Below are positions 25,324-33,768 of a DNA stretch of 36,455 nt, piece after piece. Where the stretch lies: assembly GCA_029932855.1 (NCBI GenBank), contig JAOZPG010000016.1, positions 1 to 36,455 of the forward strand. The letters are read 5' to 3'. This stretch comes from Bacteroidales bacterium (GTDB taxonomy: Bacteria > Bacteroidota > Bacteroidia > Bacteroidales > VadinHA17). The position numbers were made by a program, and so were the translations under genes. Position 1 is the first letter of the stretch. Each line of letters starts with the position of its first letter. Under the pieces are notes generated by a model. The model did not search any database, was not told where the DNA came from, and saw nothing but the letters and a program-made list of their open reading frames with translations.

Positions 25324-28134
25324 TTATTTGATTTTTTCCCTGTTCTCCAGCCTGTATTCATCCTGTTCCTTACTTTCGCGAAACATATCTTCCGTATTAT
25401 CCATTTCAGGTGATTCTTTTAATGCTTTCCAGTCAAACTTCTCGTCAAAGGGGTCGAGTGCTTTCTGTGGATCAAAAACTTTACTGTCAACCTCCAGGGC
25501 ATTGTAAGGAGTGTAGTCCGGAGTATCCGTAAAAAAGTCACCCAGATCAGTAGCTCCTGCATCGTATTGATTTAAGTAAGGTAATCCCAGGATATTCCAG
25601 AAAGACTTAAACAAACTGCCGAAGCTATAGTGTACATGACTTACATGATCTCTCTTCACCCATGGAGAAACCAGCATAAGAAGACTACGATGTGCATCAA
25701 CATGATCCACACCATTTTGTGCATCATCTTCAGTAATAACGATCAACATATTTTCCCAGTATGGTGTTCTTGAAAGATATTCCACAATACGCCCCAGGGC
25801 CAGATCATTGTCAGCCATATAACTTTCCCGGAAAGGATATCCTGCCTCCGGGCGGTTTCCGGCTCCGTGGTCGTTGGGGATGATAATTGTTATTAATGCG
25901 GGCATAGAGTCATTGCCATTGATCCACTTATTATCAAATTCTTTAATAAACTGATCTATTCTGAATTGATCCGGTATGGCCATATTAAAAGTAGGATACA
26001 TTTTAGAAGTCCGTTCATAAAGAGGTTGAGGTACCGGGAAGTTAATGTAATGATAAACGCCGGTATATTTATACTCATCCTTGTAAAGTGCGGGCTCGAA
26101 CATAATACTAAAGCCAAAATTGTAGAAGTCTGTATTGTTTCGTTCCAGGTGATCCCACATTGAACCTGCTTCATTATAATCTTCAGGATATATAGCTCCT
26201 GCTGATCCGGCCATGCCAAACACACCAGGTGCTTTTGAGTTTTCTTTAAAATTCCTGTTGCTCCCATAACTGGCAGCCGTACATGTTTCACACCATTCAT
26301 TAGGATAAGTGTTTACCAGCCATCGATGACCGTCGGCAGAAACATCTGAATCCACGTAAAAATTATCTGAAAAACTAAACTGCCTGGCTAGCTCCAGATG
26401 GTTAGGCATAACAGTTATATTTGAAACGGAGTCAGTCTTTTTTCTGTTAAAAAAACTGGAATTTCTGCCATACCGGGCTAATGACGAGTCACCATTAGCA
26501 TTTTCAAGCTGACCTAATATTTCATCATAGGTTCTGTTTTCCTTTGATATAAATACAATGTGTTTTATCGGACTTTCTTTCTCTCCCGGGTAAAGTGGGA
26601 GAGGATTGTTCTTACGGTTCTTGAAAACTGCATCGCTGGCTTTTGTAAAATGAAAGTTATTTGAAATAACCTGTTTTGTCATCCCTTTTAACTCTTTGTT
26701 ATTTGGGATATCTACTACCTGAATGCTTCCTTTCATCAGGGAGCCAATATAACTGCTTTCAGATCTCTTTTCAAAAGCGGCACCTCCATTAGGGCCACTT
26801 CCAAAGCCTTTGGCGTTGGCAATGATTAATTTCTCCCCATCCTTGCTTACCATGAGTTTTGAAGGGAACCATCCGGTTGGGATATGACCCATGACTTTGA
26901 AATCTGAAGTATTTATAACCCCGATTGCATTTATTCCTGATTCGGCAACATAGAGTCGTTTTTGGTCAGGGCTTAAAGCCAGGCCAAAAGGGATGACTCC
27001 GCGAAATTGCCTGATGCGTTTATCCGGTTTGAGATAAATTGTATTGACCACTGAGTCCTGTTCGAACGAAATAACCGATATATTATCATTGTTTCCGTTA
27101 CTGACAAATACATACTTGTCGGTGGCAACAATAGAATTTGGACTTGATCCTCCTACGGCAGGAATGTCTTCAACCATTGCGCCAACCAGGTGCCCGGTTT
27201 TAATTTTTGCAACAACTTTCGGATTAAGACTGTCCTCGAGACTTATCGCGAATACAGAAAATGCATCTATTGCATTCATATCCCCTAAACCGGGAATTGA
27301 TACAGTATCATTTTCAATACCGGATACCATCTCTTTCGAGCCATAGGCAAAAGCAGGATAATTGACAGGCTTTATCCTGGCGTCTTCTTCAGCGCTCTCC
27401 CTTATATAAGAATATTCAAACATTCCTACATTGGCAACATAAAGCTTTTTCTCGTTTGGAGACAAACATATCCCGAAGGGATAGCGGCCAACTGGGACTG
27501 AGTGTTTAAGGCTTTTGGACTTAGTGTCCACTATAAGCATCCTGAAACCTATCTGATCTACTGCATAAAGTGTTTTCCCGTCTTTTGATAATTTCAAATC
27601 ACCAATATAAGCATGAGAGTAGTCAACAGAATCTGAAACATATGAACAGTCTATGTAGCCTTTCTTTTCGCCGGAATTCACATCAAACAAATATATCTTA
27701 TTTGCTTGCCCACCGGCTACATAAACGGTTTGATTATCAGGAGATATGGCCAGTCCCATAAATACTGAAGCCAGCACACCCTTGTCTGTAGATGGTCCGG
27801 GGGGTACTTGTTGTACTTCAGGATGTTGAGATAAAATATTGCGAACAATGGTAATTGATAATGGATTGGTTCCGGAATTAGCAGTGACTGCAACGTTTCC
27901 ATCGGGACTCAAAGTCAATCCATAAGGATGTGGCGCAGTAACAATACTTTTGCCGGCAGGAGTAATATACCTGCCATTGGGGATTATAGTTCTTCCTTCT
28001 TTATTGATTTTTGTTATTTTATTACCTGCCGGGGCAGATATTATCCACAATTCCTTTTTGTTTTGTTGATCACTGAGATTGCAAGAGCAAGACAGATATA
28101 ATATAGTTAATAGTAATAGAATAATATTTTTCAT
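25324..28134 (-). CDS. Beta-propeller (YVTN-type) / phosphoesterase (AcpA, phospholipase C family) lipoprotein
   Basis: 936 residues. N-terminal signal with CSC at 16-18 suits a lipoprotein anchor. Residues about 60-480 are YVTN/NHL-like propeller strands, such as HPYGLTLSPDGNVAVTANSG (69-88), ISPDNQTVYVAGG (130-142) and YPFGICLSPNEKKLYVANVG (218-237). From about 523 begins a phosphoesterase domain of the phospholipase C/acid phosphatase AcpA family: VFISKENRTYDEILG at 527-541, and near the C-terminus TEDDAQNGVDHVDAHR with the metal-binding Asp and His residues. The propeller probably holds a partner or substrate while the second domain hydrolyses phosphate esters at the cell surface. No clear promoter element was found upstream. 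Confidence 0.9.
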   Translation of the reverse strand: MKNIILLLLTILYLSCSCNLSDQQNKKELWIISAPAGNKITKINKEGRTIIPNGRYITPAGKSIVTAPHPYGLTLSPDGNVAVTANSGTNPLSITIVRNILSQHPEVQQVPPGPSTDKGVLASVFMGLAISPDNQTVYVAGGQANKIYLFDVNSGEKKGYIDCSYVSDSVDYSHAYIGDLKLSKDGKTLYAVDQIGFRMLIVDTKSKSLKHSVPVGRYPFGICLSPNEKKLYVANVGMFEYSYIRESAEEDARIKPVNYPAFAYGSKEMVSGIENDTVSIPGLGDMNAIDAFSVFAISLEDSLNPKVVAKIKTGHLVGAMVEDIPAVGGSSPNSIVATDKYVFVSNGNNDNISVISFEQDSVVNTIYLKPDKRIRQFRGVIPFGLALSPDQKRLYVAESGINAIGVINTSDFKVMGHIPTGWFPSKLMVSKDGEKLIIANAKGFGSGPNGGAAFEKRSESSYIGSLMKGSIQVVDIPNNKELKGMTKQVISNNFHFTKASDAVFKNRKNNPLPLYPGEKESPIKHIVFISKENRTYDEILGQLENANGDSSLARYGRNSSFFNRKKTDSVSNITVMPNHLELARQFSFSDNFYVDSDVSADGHRWLVNTYPNEWCETCTAASYGSNRNFKENSKAPGVFGMAGSAGAIYPEDYNEAGSMWDHLERNNTDFYNFGFSIMFEPALYKDEYKYTGVYHYINFPVPQPLYERTSKMYPTFNMAIPDQFRIDQFIKEFDNKWINGNDSMPALITIIIPNDHGAGNRPEAGYPFRESYMADNDLALGRIVEYLSRTPYWENMLIVITEDDAQNGVDHVDAHRSLLMLVSPWVKRDHVSHVHYSFGSLFKSFWNILGLPYLNQYDAGATDLGDFFTDTPDYTPYNALEVDSKVFDPQKALDPFDEKFDWKALKESPEMDNTEDMFRESKEQDEYRLENREKIK

Positions 28135-28758
28135 AATTTTCTGATAATGTTATTGGTTCTGATTTGTATGTATTACGAATGAAATTCCTGGCCTCAATAG
28201 TCATATATTCTATTATGTATTGTTACCGGTTTAATGCAATAAAGTTAGTAAAAAAAGTTAGTTCTTGTACAATATAGAAGCTTGTCAGGTATGGCTTCCT
28301 GCCGGTTCTGATACTAGTAAACTTTCCCGATATTTCCCAGGTTCCCGAAACGATAATATTCAATTGGCTTTCCTGTACAAAAACGCTGCAATCTTGTATC
28401 TTTAAAAGACGATTAATTGTGAATGGTTCATAGGCAATCAGTTTTTTTTTCAAATATCGGAAAGCTGCTTCCCGATATTTGCTATCTGTAGCACTTATTG
28501 TTTGAACCCAGGGAGATAAATATTTTTATTATTAATATCTGCCTAAGTAATATAATAAGTATATTTAAGGTGTTGATTCTTATTGCAAGAGTGTATATAA
28601 TGTTACATATTTAAGAAACAGCAATGCTATTTTAAAGAATAGTAGCACTTTCTTTTTAAGTAACTGAGAGAAAAATGCACTGATATTGTTAATTATTAAT
28701 CCTTACATAAGACATAATGTGAGAATGATTTTAAAACAACCAAATAAATAATACAGAC
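28135..28758. other. 624-base gene-free divergent region
   Basis: No convincing gene. A 76-codon minus-strand reading frame beginning with TTG at 28453 has no family resemblance and is probably random. The sequence is AT-rich with a perfect-armed palindrome (separate entry), and TTCCCGATATTT occurs twice (28325-28336 and 28469-28480), which suggests decayed or regulatory DNA. Long A/T runs appear just before the PD40 gene. No TAnnTTTG element was found in front of 28759. Confidence 0.55.
28452..28480. repeat. Inverted repeat
   Basis: AAATATCGG at 28452-28460 pairs with CCGATATTT at 28472-28480 without mismatch; the inner AAGC/GCTT bases also pair after one mismatch. It is flanked on the left by a run of nine T. 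The T run lies 5' of the stem on the plus strand, so it is not a terminator of plus transcripts, and on the minus strand it becomes an A run. An operator or remnant of a mobile element end are possible. Confidence 0.6.
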
Positions 28759-29670
28759 ATGAATAAGTTAGTGGCAGTCCTTTTACTACTAAGTGAAATG
28801 ACAATGGCTCAAAACATTACAGTTTTGACAAATGAAAAAATCCTAAGTTCCAATTCAGAATATTGCTTTCCTCATTTCAGTCCCGATGGAAATAGTATCG
28901 CTTTTACAACCCAGGGGTTTACAGGGCTGTATATCCTGGACATGAAAACGAGAAAAAATGTTCAGATATCGGACAAAGCTGGTGCAGGCTACAATCCTGT
29001 TTTTTCGAATGATGGTTCAACAATATATTACAGGTGGGACGAATACAGGGGAATGAAAAAATATTCCAGTATTTATTCAAAGAATTTAAATACCAAGGGA
29101 GTAGCAATTATTGAAAGTGGAAAAAGAAAGCTGTCACCACCTCAGATTGTAAATAATAAACTGATCTATAAGCTTGGCAATGAGCTTAGTAAGCAACAGT
29201 TGTCCGAAAAGACAGAGCCCGGGCAATCCAGGGATATCTGGACATGTATTGAGAATCAAAAGATTGTCGTATATATAAATGAAGACAGAAAAGTTCTTGC
29301 GCCAATGGGTGAAGGAAATTATATCTGGCCTCAGTTATCACCGGATAAAACAAAAATACTTTTCACATTTACCGGACACGGAACATATATATCTGATCTG
29401 GATGGAAATATCCTTGCAGATGTTGGTTACTTAAATGCTTCAAAATGGTTAAATAACGATTGGATTGTCGGAATGAAGGATCATGATGATGGCTATATCG
29501 TTACAAGCTCAGACATATATGCCGTAAAATCTGACGGACAAAGATCAGTCCGGCTAACCCGGACTGAAGACGAAATGGAAATGTATCCTGATTGTTCATA
29601 TGCAAATTCAAAGATCGTTTATCATACACTTAAGGGAGACATTTATTTAATGACTTTAAAACTTAAATAG
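28759..29670 (+). CDS. PD40/TolB-like beta-propeller protein, secreted
   Basis: 303 residues. The signal peptide MNKLVAVLLLLSEMTMAQ is cut after Ala. The rest is made of PD40-type propeller strands, each with the FSPDGNSIAFTT/LSPDKTKILFTF pattern (for example about 37-60 and 193-205). These repeats occur in TolB and in many Bacteroidota surface proteins that bind partners. No catalytic residues are evident. The next gene starts only 11 bases after its stop and has a Shine-Dalgarno-like AGGAG at 29669-29673, so the two proteins are coexpressed and probably functionally linked. Confidence 0.85.
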   Translation: MNKLVAVLLLLSEMTMAQNITVLTNEKILSSNSEYCFPHFSPDGNSIAFTTQGFTGLYILDMKTRKNVQISDKAGAGYNPVFSNDGSTIYYRWDEYRGMKKYSSIYSKNLNTKGVAIIESGKRKLSPPQIVNNKLIYKLGNELSKQQLSEKTEPGQSRDIWTCIENQKIVVYINEDRKVLAPMGEGNYIWPQLSPDKTKILFTFTGHGTYISDLDGNILADVGYLNASKWLNNDWIVGMKDHDDGYIVTSSDIYAVKSDGQRSVRLTRTEDEMEMYPDCSYANSKIVYHTLKGDIYLMTLKLK

Positions 29671-29681
29671 GAGAGTTTATC

Positions 29682-32093
29682 ATGAGAAAGACATTTTTGA
29701 TTCTTTTGGCATTTTTATCAGTTATTAATCTTTATTCGCAAGATTTTGATTCTATTAGTATTTGTATAAATCCCGGACACGGTGGACATGATGGCGATGA
29801 CAGGCATATTGTTGAGACTGAGTTCTGGGAATCTGAAGGAAACCTGACTAAAGGATTATATCTCAGGGATATTCTTGAGAGTTGCGGTGCAACAATAATA
29901 ATGTCAAGAGTAACTAATTTCACTTCCGACGATCTTCCCTTATCCCAGATAAGTCAGATAGCAAATGATAACAATGTCGATTTTTTCCAGTCTATCCACA
30001 GCAATGGCTATAATGGTGCAAGTAACTATCCTTTAACATTGTTCCGGGGTTATGATAATGCCCCGGTATTTCCTGAAGCAAAAGCCATGGGGCACATAAT
30101 ATGGCCTAAGCTCTGGAAAAACGGAAATGGATGGACCCATCAGGGAGAAAAGAACAGGGGAGACTGGGATTTCTATCCATGGGGTACAGCGGGACTGGGG
30201 GTTTTGAGAGGACTGGCAATGCCTGGGATTCTTACCGAAGGTTCCTTCCATGATTATATTCCCGAATCCTGGCGATTAAGGAACCTGGATTACAGGAGAC
30301 ATGAGGCATGGGTTTTTGCCAGGTCATATTTTGATTATTTTGAAACAGATAGTTCCGATCTCGGTGTAGTTGCAGGAATCTGTCGTGATCCATATTCAAG
30401 GCCTGAATTTTATTATGGCCCAAACACATTGGATAAAGATGCTCCGGTAGAAAATGTAACTGTTACCTTAACGCCCGGAGACCGTGTTTATCAGACAGAT
30501 ACATTGAACAACGGCTATTTCTTTTTCGACAGTATTGTCCCCGGGGACTATGTTCTTACATATAGTGTGGATCATTTCTATACTGATTCAACGCATATTA
30601 CCGTTCTGGCTAATGAAACTTCATTTGTTAATGAGTATCTTCAAATTGATACTACTTCAGCTCCCCAGGTACTGTATCATTCACCGCTTAGTTCAATTGA
30701 TGACAGTGTCGCTCTAAACCAGGAGTTTAAAGTATATTTTGATTACCCTATGAATAAAGATTCCGTTGAAAATGCAATCTCGATATCCCCAATGGCAAGC
30801 ATGGTCTTTTCATGGGATAAAGATTCAAAAATTCTAAGCATTAGCCCGGAAACGATTTTTGCAATGGAAACACATTTTATAATCACAATATCAACTACCG
30901 CACAGCATATATGGAATGTTCCGATATCAGAACCCTATGTTTTTGATTTTTATACAGTAAAACGGACACAACTTGTGTTGGAAAAATTCTATCCCACAGA
31001 TGGAATGGAAGAGCTGAGTACTCTCTTGCAATTCCGCTTATATTTTGATGCTCCTATAGATGCGGGAACTTTAAGTGATAATGTAAAGCTTTATGATGCC
31101 AACAATAATCTGATACCTGTTATAAGAGAACTTGTTTTCGATGAAGACAACAAGGGCTTTTATTTCTTCGAGCCCATAATTGAGCTTGAACTTAACAGTA
31201 ATTATAAGTTTGTTATTTCAGAAAACCTTGCCGATATATATGGTATTACATTGAATGAAAATTATGAGATTAATTTCAAAACAATAACTGATGCCTGGGT
31301 AACAGGGACTGTATTTATTGATTTTGAGTCTATTGGTTCGTGGTGGGATCCAAACGGAAGCGGCAGTACCGTTGGCACTGTCGATGAACTCACAACATTT
31401 TCACAATCTTCTGACTATAAGATAAACGGCACATATTCAGGGAGACTGGATTATGTATTCGCGAATGACAATAACGGAGTATGCCGTACTCATAATGCAG
31501 GAACCCCGGCAGTTGGTTCTGATGCTGATTCAAAGATAGGCTTCTGGGTCTTCGGAGATCTCAGTTATAATATTCTTGAATACTGGTTTTATCCACCCAG
31601 TGGGTATTCGCCGGTATATGTCGATACAATTGACTGGGCTGGCTGGGAATTAAAATATATCCCTTTCACAGATATTGGTTCAGGTAGTACCCGTTTTGCA
31701 AGCCTGGTTGTCAGGCAAACTGCAGCAGGTGCCAAAAAGGGGACTATGTATTTCGACGACGGCCAGATATTTCTGCCTGTTGGGATAGATGAGGAAAGGC
31801 AAGTTGAAACATTGATGGAACAGAATTATCCTAATCCTTTCAGTGCATATACAACATTCAGGATTAATGTCCCAGATAATTGTCATGTAAAATTGGCTAT
31901 CTACAATATGACAGGAAAGCAAATGGCCGTACTGGTAAATGAAAACAGTCCAGGTGGTAGTTATAATTATATTTGGGACGGAACATCAGCCAGGGGCCAA
32001 AGGCTGGATCCGGGGATGTACTTTTATAAGCTTGAGATGAATTCATCATCAATTAATCACATGGAAACCGGCAAATGCATACTGATAGAATAG
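29682..32093 (+). CDS. N-acetylmuramoyl-L-alanine amidase (Amidase_3) with Ig-like modules and T9SS sorting domain
   Basis: 803 residues. Signal peptide about 1-20. The amidase domain (about 25-220) has zinc and catalytic residues His33 (PGHGG), Glu52, His106 in SIHSN and Glu186 in LTEGSFHD. A carboxypeptidase-regulatory-like module follows (about 255-325), then two SbsA-like Big_5 modules (about 328-530), a galactose-binding-like domain (about 535-705) with GSWWDPNGSGSTVG, and finally a T9SS type A sorting domain from about 716 (EQNYPNPFSAYTTFRINVP, later DPGMYFYKLE). The export path is therefore the type IX system. It may remodel peptidoglycan of this or another bacterium. An AGGAG at 29669-29673 precedes the ATG by 8 bases, unusual in this phylum. 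Confidence 0.9.
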   Translation: MRKTFLILLAFLSVINLYSQDFDSISICINPGHGGHDGDDRHIVETEFWESEGNLTKGLYLRDILESCGATIIMSRVTNFTSDDLPLSQISQIANDNNVDFFQSIHSNGYNGASNYPLTLFRGYDNAPVFPEAKAMGHIIWPKLWKNGNGWTHQGEKNRGDWDFYPWGTAGLGVLRGLAMPGILTEGSFHDYIPESWRLRNLDYRRHEAWVFARSYFDYFETDSSDLGVVAGICRDPYSRPEFYYGPNTLDKDAPVENVTVTLTPGDRVYQTDTLNNGYFFFDSIVPGDYVLTYSVDHFYTDSTHITVLANETSFVNEYLQIDTTSAPQVLYHSPLSSIDDSVALNQEFKVYFDYPMNKDSVENAISISPMASMVFSWDKDSKILSISPETIFAMETHFIITISTTAQHIWNVPISEPYVFDFYTVKRTQLVLEKFYPTDGMEELSTLLQFRLYFDAPIDAGTLSDNVKLYDANNNLIPVIRELVFDEDNKGFYFFEPIIELELNSNYKFVISENLADIYGITLNENYEINFKTITDAWVTGTVFIDFESIGSWWDPNGSGSTVGTVDELTTFSQSSDYKINGTYSGRLDYVFANDNNGVCRTHNAGTPAVGSDADSKIGFWVFGDLSYNILEYWFYPPSGYSPVYVDTIDWAGWELKYIPFTDIGSGSTRFASLVVRQTAAGAKKGTMYFDDGQIFLPVGIDEERQVETLMEQNYPNPFSAYTTFRINVPDNCHVKLAIYNMTGKQMAVLVNENSPGGSYNYIWDGTSARGQRLDPGMYFYKLEMNSSSINHMETGKCILIE

Positions 32094-32116
32094 AGGCCGG
32101 GGTGAGTAAATGAAAA

Positions 32117-32159
32117 GGGAGAGATGTAGTTTTGTTAACTACATCTCTCCCGCTTTTTT
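32117..32159 (+). terminator. Strong Rho-independent terminator of the amidase operon
   Basis: A perfect 15-base stem: GGGAGAGATGTAGTT (32117-32131), loop TTGTT (32132-32136), AACTACATCTCTCCC (32137-32151), followed by GCTTTTTT. Four A bases precede the stem, so on the minus strand it is followed by TTTT and can also stop the convergent peroxiredoxin transcript, whose stop lies about 40 bases away. Confidence 0.9.
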
Positions 32160-32190
32160 ATTACAGTATGTTATTGTTTTCTGACTTCTT

Positions 32191-32904
32191 CTATTTTTTC
32201 AGCACTTTATCCAACACTGTAGCTTCATCTAACTTCTTTGTACAGAAGAACCAGTCTTTACAATCGATCTCGCTGTCTGTCATACGGTCTTTTGCACCAC
32301 CACATGAACCGGCAGGGCCAATAATCACATCATCACCCGGGCGCCAGTCAGCGGGAGTGGCAACACCAAATTCATCTGCTGCCTGCAGGGCAATTATTAC
32401 TCTGTAAAGCTCATCGAAATTTCTTCCTAAACTTAAAGGATAATAGATAATTGTTCTGATTGTACCTTTAGGGTCAATAAAGAAAACAGCCCTGACTGCT
32501 TTAGTTGTGTCTTCATTTGGCTGGATCATTCCGTACTTTTTGGCAACATCCATTGTAATGTCTTCAATGAGTGGGAAGTTTATTTCAACATCCTTCATGC
32601 CTTTGTACTCAATCTTTTCTTTAATTGTACGTAACCATGCGATATGGCTATATAGCCCGTCAACTGAAAGTCCTACAAGTTTGCAATTTGCTTTTTCAAA
32701 TTTGTCTTCCATTGTTGCAAAAGTCATAAACTCAGATGTACAAACCGGTGTGAAATCGGCCGGATGACTAAATAATATTACCCAGCTTCCATTATAATCA
32801 GCAGGGAAATTAATATCGCCTTGTGTTGTTACTGCTTTAAATTCTGGTGCAGCATCGCCAATTCTTGGCATGCTCACAACTTCTTGTTCTTGATTTTGTT
32901 CCAT
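32191..32904 (-). CDS. Peroxiredoxin, Prx6/archaeal 2-Cys type
   Basis: 237 residues, with AhpC/TSA domain and the long C-terminal extension of the Prx6 group. The peroxidatic cysteine is Cys55 in DFTPVCTSEF. The extension ends with DCKDWFFC (Cys215 and Cys221) after another cysteine at 201; the C-x5-C spacing is the same as the resolving pair of the archaeal peroxiredoxin of Aeropyrum pernix, so the enzyme is probably a 2-Cys rather than a 1-Cys peroxidase. It reduces H2O2 or alkyl hydroperoxides. A Fur/PerR-like regulator gene is 184 bases upstream, with a matching operator in front of this gene. It converges on the strong terminator at 32117-32159. Confidence 0.92.
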   Translation of the reverse strand: MEQNQEQEVVSMPRIGDAAPEFKAVTTQGDINFPADYNGSWVILFSHPADFTPVCTSEFMTFATMEDKFEKANCKLVGLSVDGLYSHIAWLRTIKEKIEYKGMKDVEINFPLIEDITMDVAKKYGMIQPNEDTTKAVRAVFFIDPKGTIRTIIYYPLSLGRNFDELYRVIIALQAADEFGVATPADWRPGDDVIIGPAGSCGGAKDRMTDSEIDCKDWFFCTKKLDEATVLDKVLKK

Positions 32905-32929
32905 TTTACTTTGTTTAAATGTTTGTTAT

Positions 32930-32957
32930 TTATAATTATAATTAAAATTCAATATTA
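32930..32957 (-). promoter_or_regulatory. Predicted PerR/Fur-like operator and -7 element of the peroxiredoxin gene
   Basis: TTATAATTATAATTA at 32930-32944 differs from the Bacillus PerR box consensus TTATAATnATTATAA at two positions. On the minus strand TAATATTG at 32957-32950 is a one-mismatch match to TAnnTTTG; the start would be near 32943, inside the box, 39 bases before the ATG. The arrangement means a bound repressor would block transcription. Confidence 0.55.
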
Positions 32958-33088
32958 TGTAATGTTCAGTGCCGGTTTATTATCGAATATCTATCGTTCT
33001 ACCGGTAATATTTAAAATCCTGTATTTTCCTTTTCCCTGGGCATTATCTTTCTGAATAGATTCCGGCTATGTGTAGTGCTCATCATCA

Positions 33089-33493
33089 TCAATTAAATCT
33101 TCCGTTTATATGAAGAGTAAAGTTATCAATCTTAAATCCTGGTAATTTCTTTTTTTTGAAATAAGCTTCAAGCATTTCGTCCAGTTCTTTATCTATATAA
33201 TCTCCTATCACATCAGATCCGGGGCTATGTAAATGATGATGCCTCTCGGTAAATCCATCATAGCGGCTAATGTCTTTATCTGTTACTACTTTCCTGACTA
33301 AATTATTATCAACCAGTACAGCTAAAACTTTATATACTGTTCCGGTAGCAATATTAGGGTACTCTTTTTTTATATAACTAATTATATTTTCTGCTGTAGG
33401 GTGATTTCCCAGCTCTATAATTGCTTCCAGGATCGCCATTCTCTGGGGTGTTACTTTAAGCCCTTTGTCAATTAGTTTGTTTCGAATATCCAT
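33089..33493 (-). CDS. Fur family regulator, PerR-like, lacking the structural zinc cysteines
   Basis: 134 residues. The winged-helix domain (1-78) is typical: GLKVTPQRMAILEAI (11-25), HPTAENIISYIK, and NIATGTVYKVLAVL (47-60). The C-terminal part carries the regulatory ligand set: His31, Asp79, His85/His87 and Asp98, as in PerR. Both CxxC motifs of the structural zinc site are missing: the first reads SPGS at 90-93, and the end has none. So the dimer must be held without zinc or with other bonds. The peroxide-linked neighbour, the peroxiredoxin gene, supports a PerR-like role. A perfect palindromic operator lies 31-43 bases upstream of its ATG, which suggests self-regulation. Confidence 0.85.
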   Translation of the reverse strand: MDIRNKLIDKGLKVTPQRMAILEAIIELGNHPTAENIISYIKKEYPNIATGTVYKVLAVLVDNNLVRKVVTDKDISRYDGFTERHHHLHSPGSDVIGDYIDKELDEMLEAYFKKKKLPGFKIDNFTLHINGRFN

Positions 33494-33523
33494 GATATTT
33501 CTAAAAGTTAATGATTCTTATAT

Positions 33524-33536
33524 GAGAATAATTCTC
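33524..33536 (-). promoter_or_regulatory. Palindromic Fur/PerR-like operator in front of the Fur-family gene
   Basis: GAGAATAATTCTC is a perfect 6-1-6 palindrome with central A. It overlaps a second inverted repeat, ATTCT/AGAAT at 33514-33529. It sits just downstream of the predicted transcription start, so binding would block RNA polymerase. The pattern resembles the AnAATnATTnT core of PerR boxes. Confidence 0.7.
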
Positions 33537-33549
33537 CTTTAAGACCTCA

Positions 33550-33557
33550 CAAATATA
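33550..33557 (-). promoter_or_regulatory. -7 element of the Fur-family gene
   Basis: On the minus strand TATATTTG, a full match to TAnnTTTG. The start would be near 33543, so the leader is about 50 bases and includes the palindrome at 33524-33536. No -33 TTG was seen at the right distance, which suits a weak or activator-dependent promoter. Confidence 0.5.
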
Positions 33558-33768
33558 GATGTTTTTATTTAATTAGTTTAGTTTAATTGGATTTTTTTTG
33601 TCGGACGGTCTTTCGCATAACAAAAATATAAATAATGTGTGACTGGTAAGGTTTGATTGTCAGTCTGTTATCTGAGTCAGGCAAAGCAAATATACCTGGA
33701 CGCTTTGAATAAATATCTGTATAAATGACAGATAATTCTTGTTGGCGTTTTATTGACGAGTTTATTAG

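Noticed and set aside
25956-26300. 114-codon minus-strand frame in a second phase of the phosphoesterase gene
   Set aside because: Inside the propeller/phosphoesterase gene, which reads continuously in its own frame; no sign of programmed frameshift.
28223-28453. 76-codon minus-strand reading frame with TTG start in the large gap
   Set aside because: No family resemblance, a homopolymer at the start, no promoter or ribosome-binding signal and it overlaps nothing conserved; probably chance.
28442-28480. Reading the palindrome and T run as a Rho-independent terminator
   Set aside because: The T run is 5' of the stem on the plus strand and becomes an A run on the minus strand, so neither direction has the stem followed by T.
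33714-33734. Hairpin TATCTGT/ACAGATA after the sulfatase gene
   Set aside because: Only seven pairs, no G+C-rich core and no T run; kept out as a terminator call.
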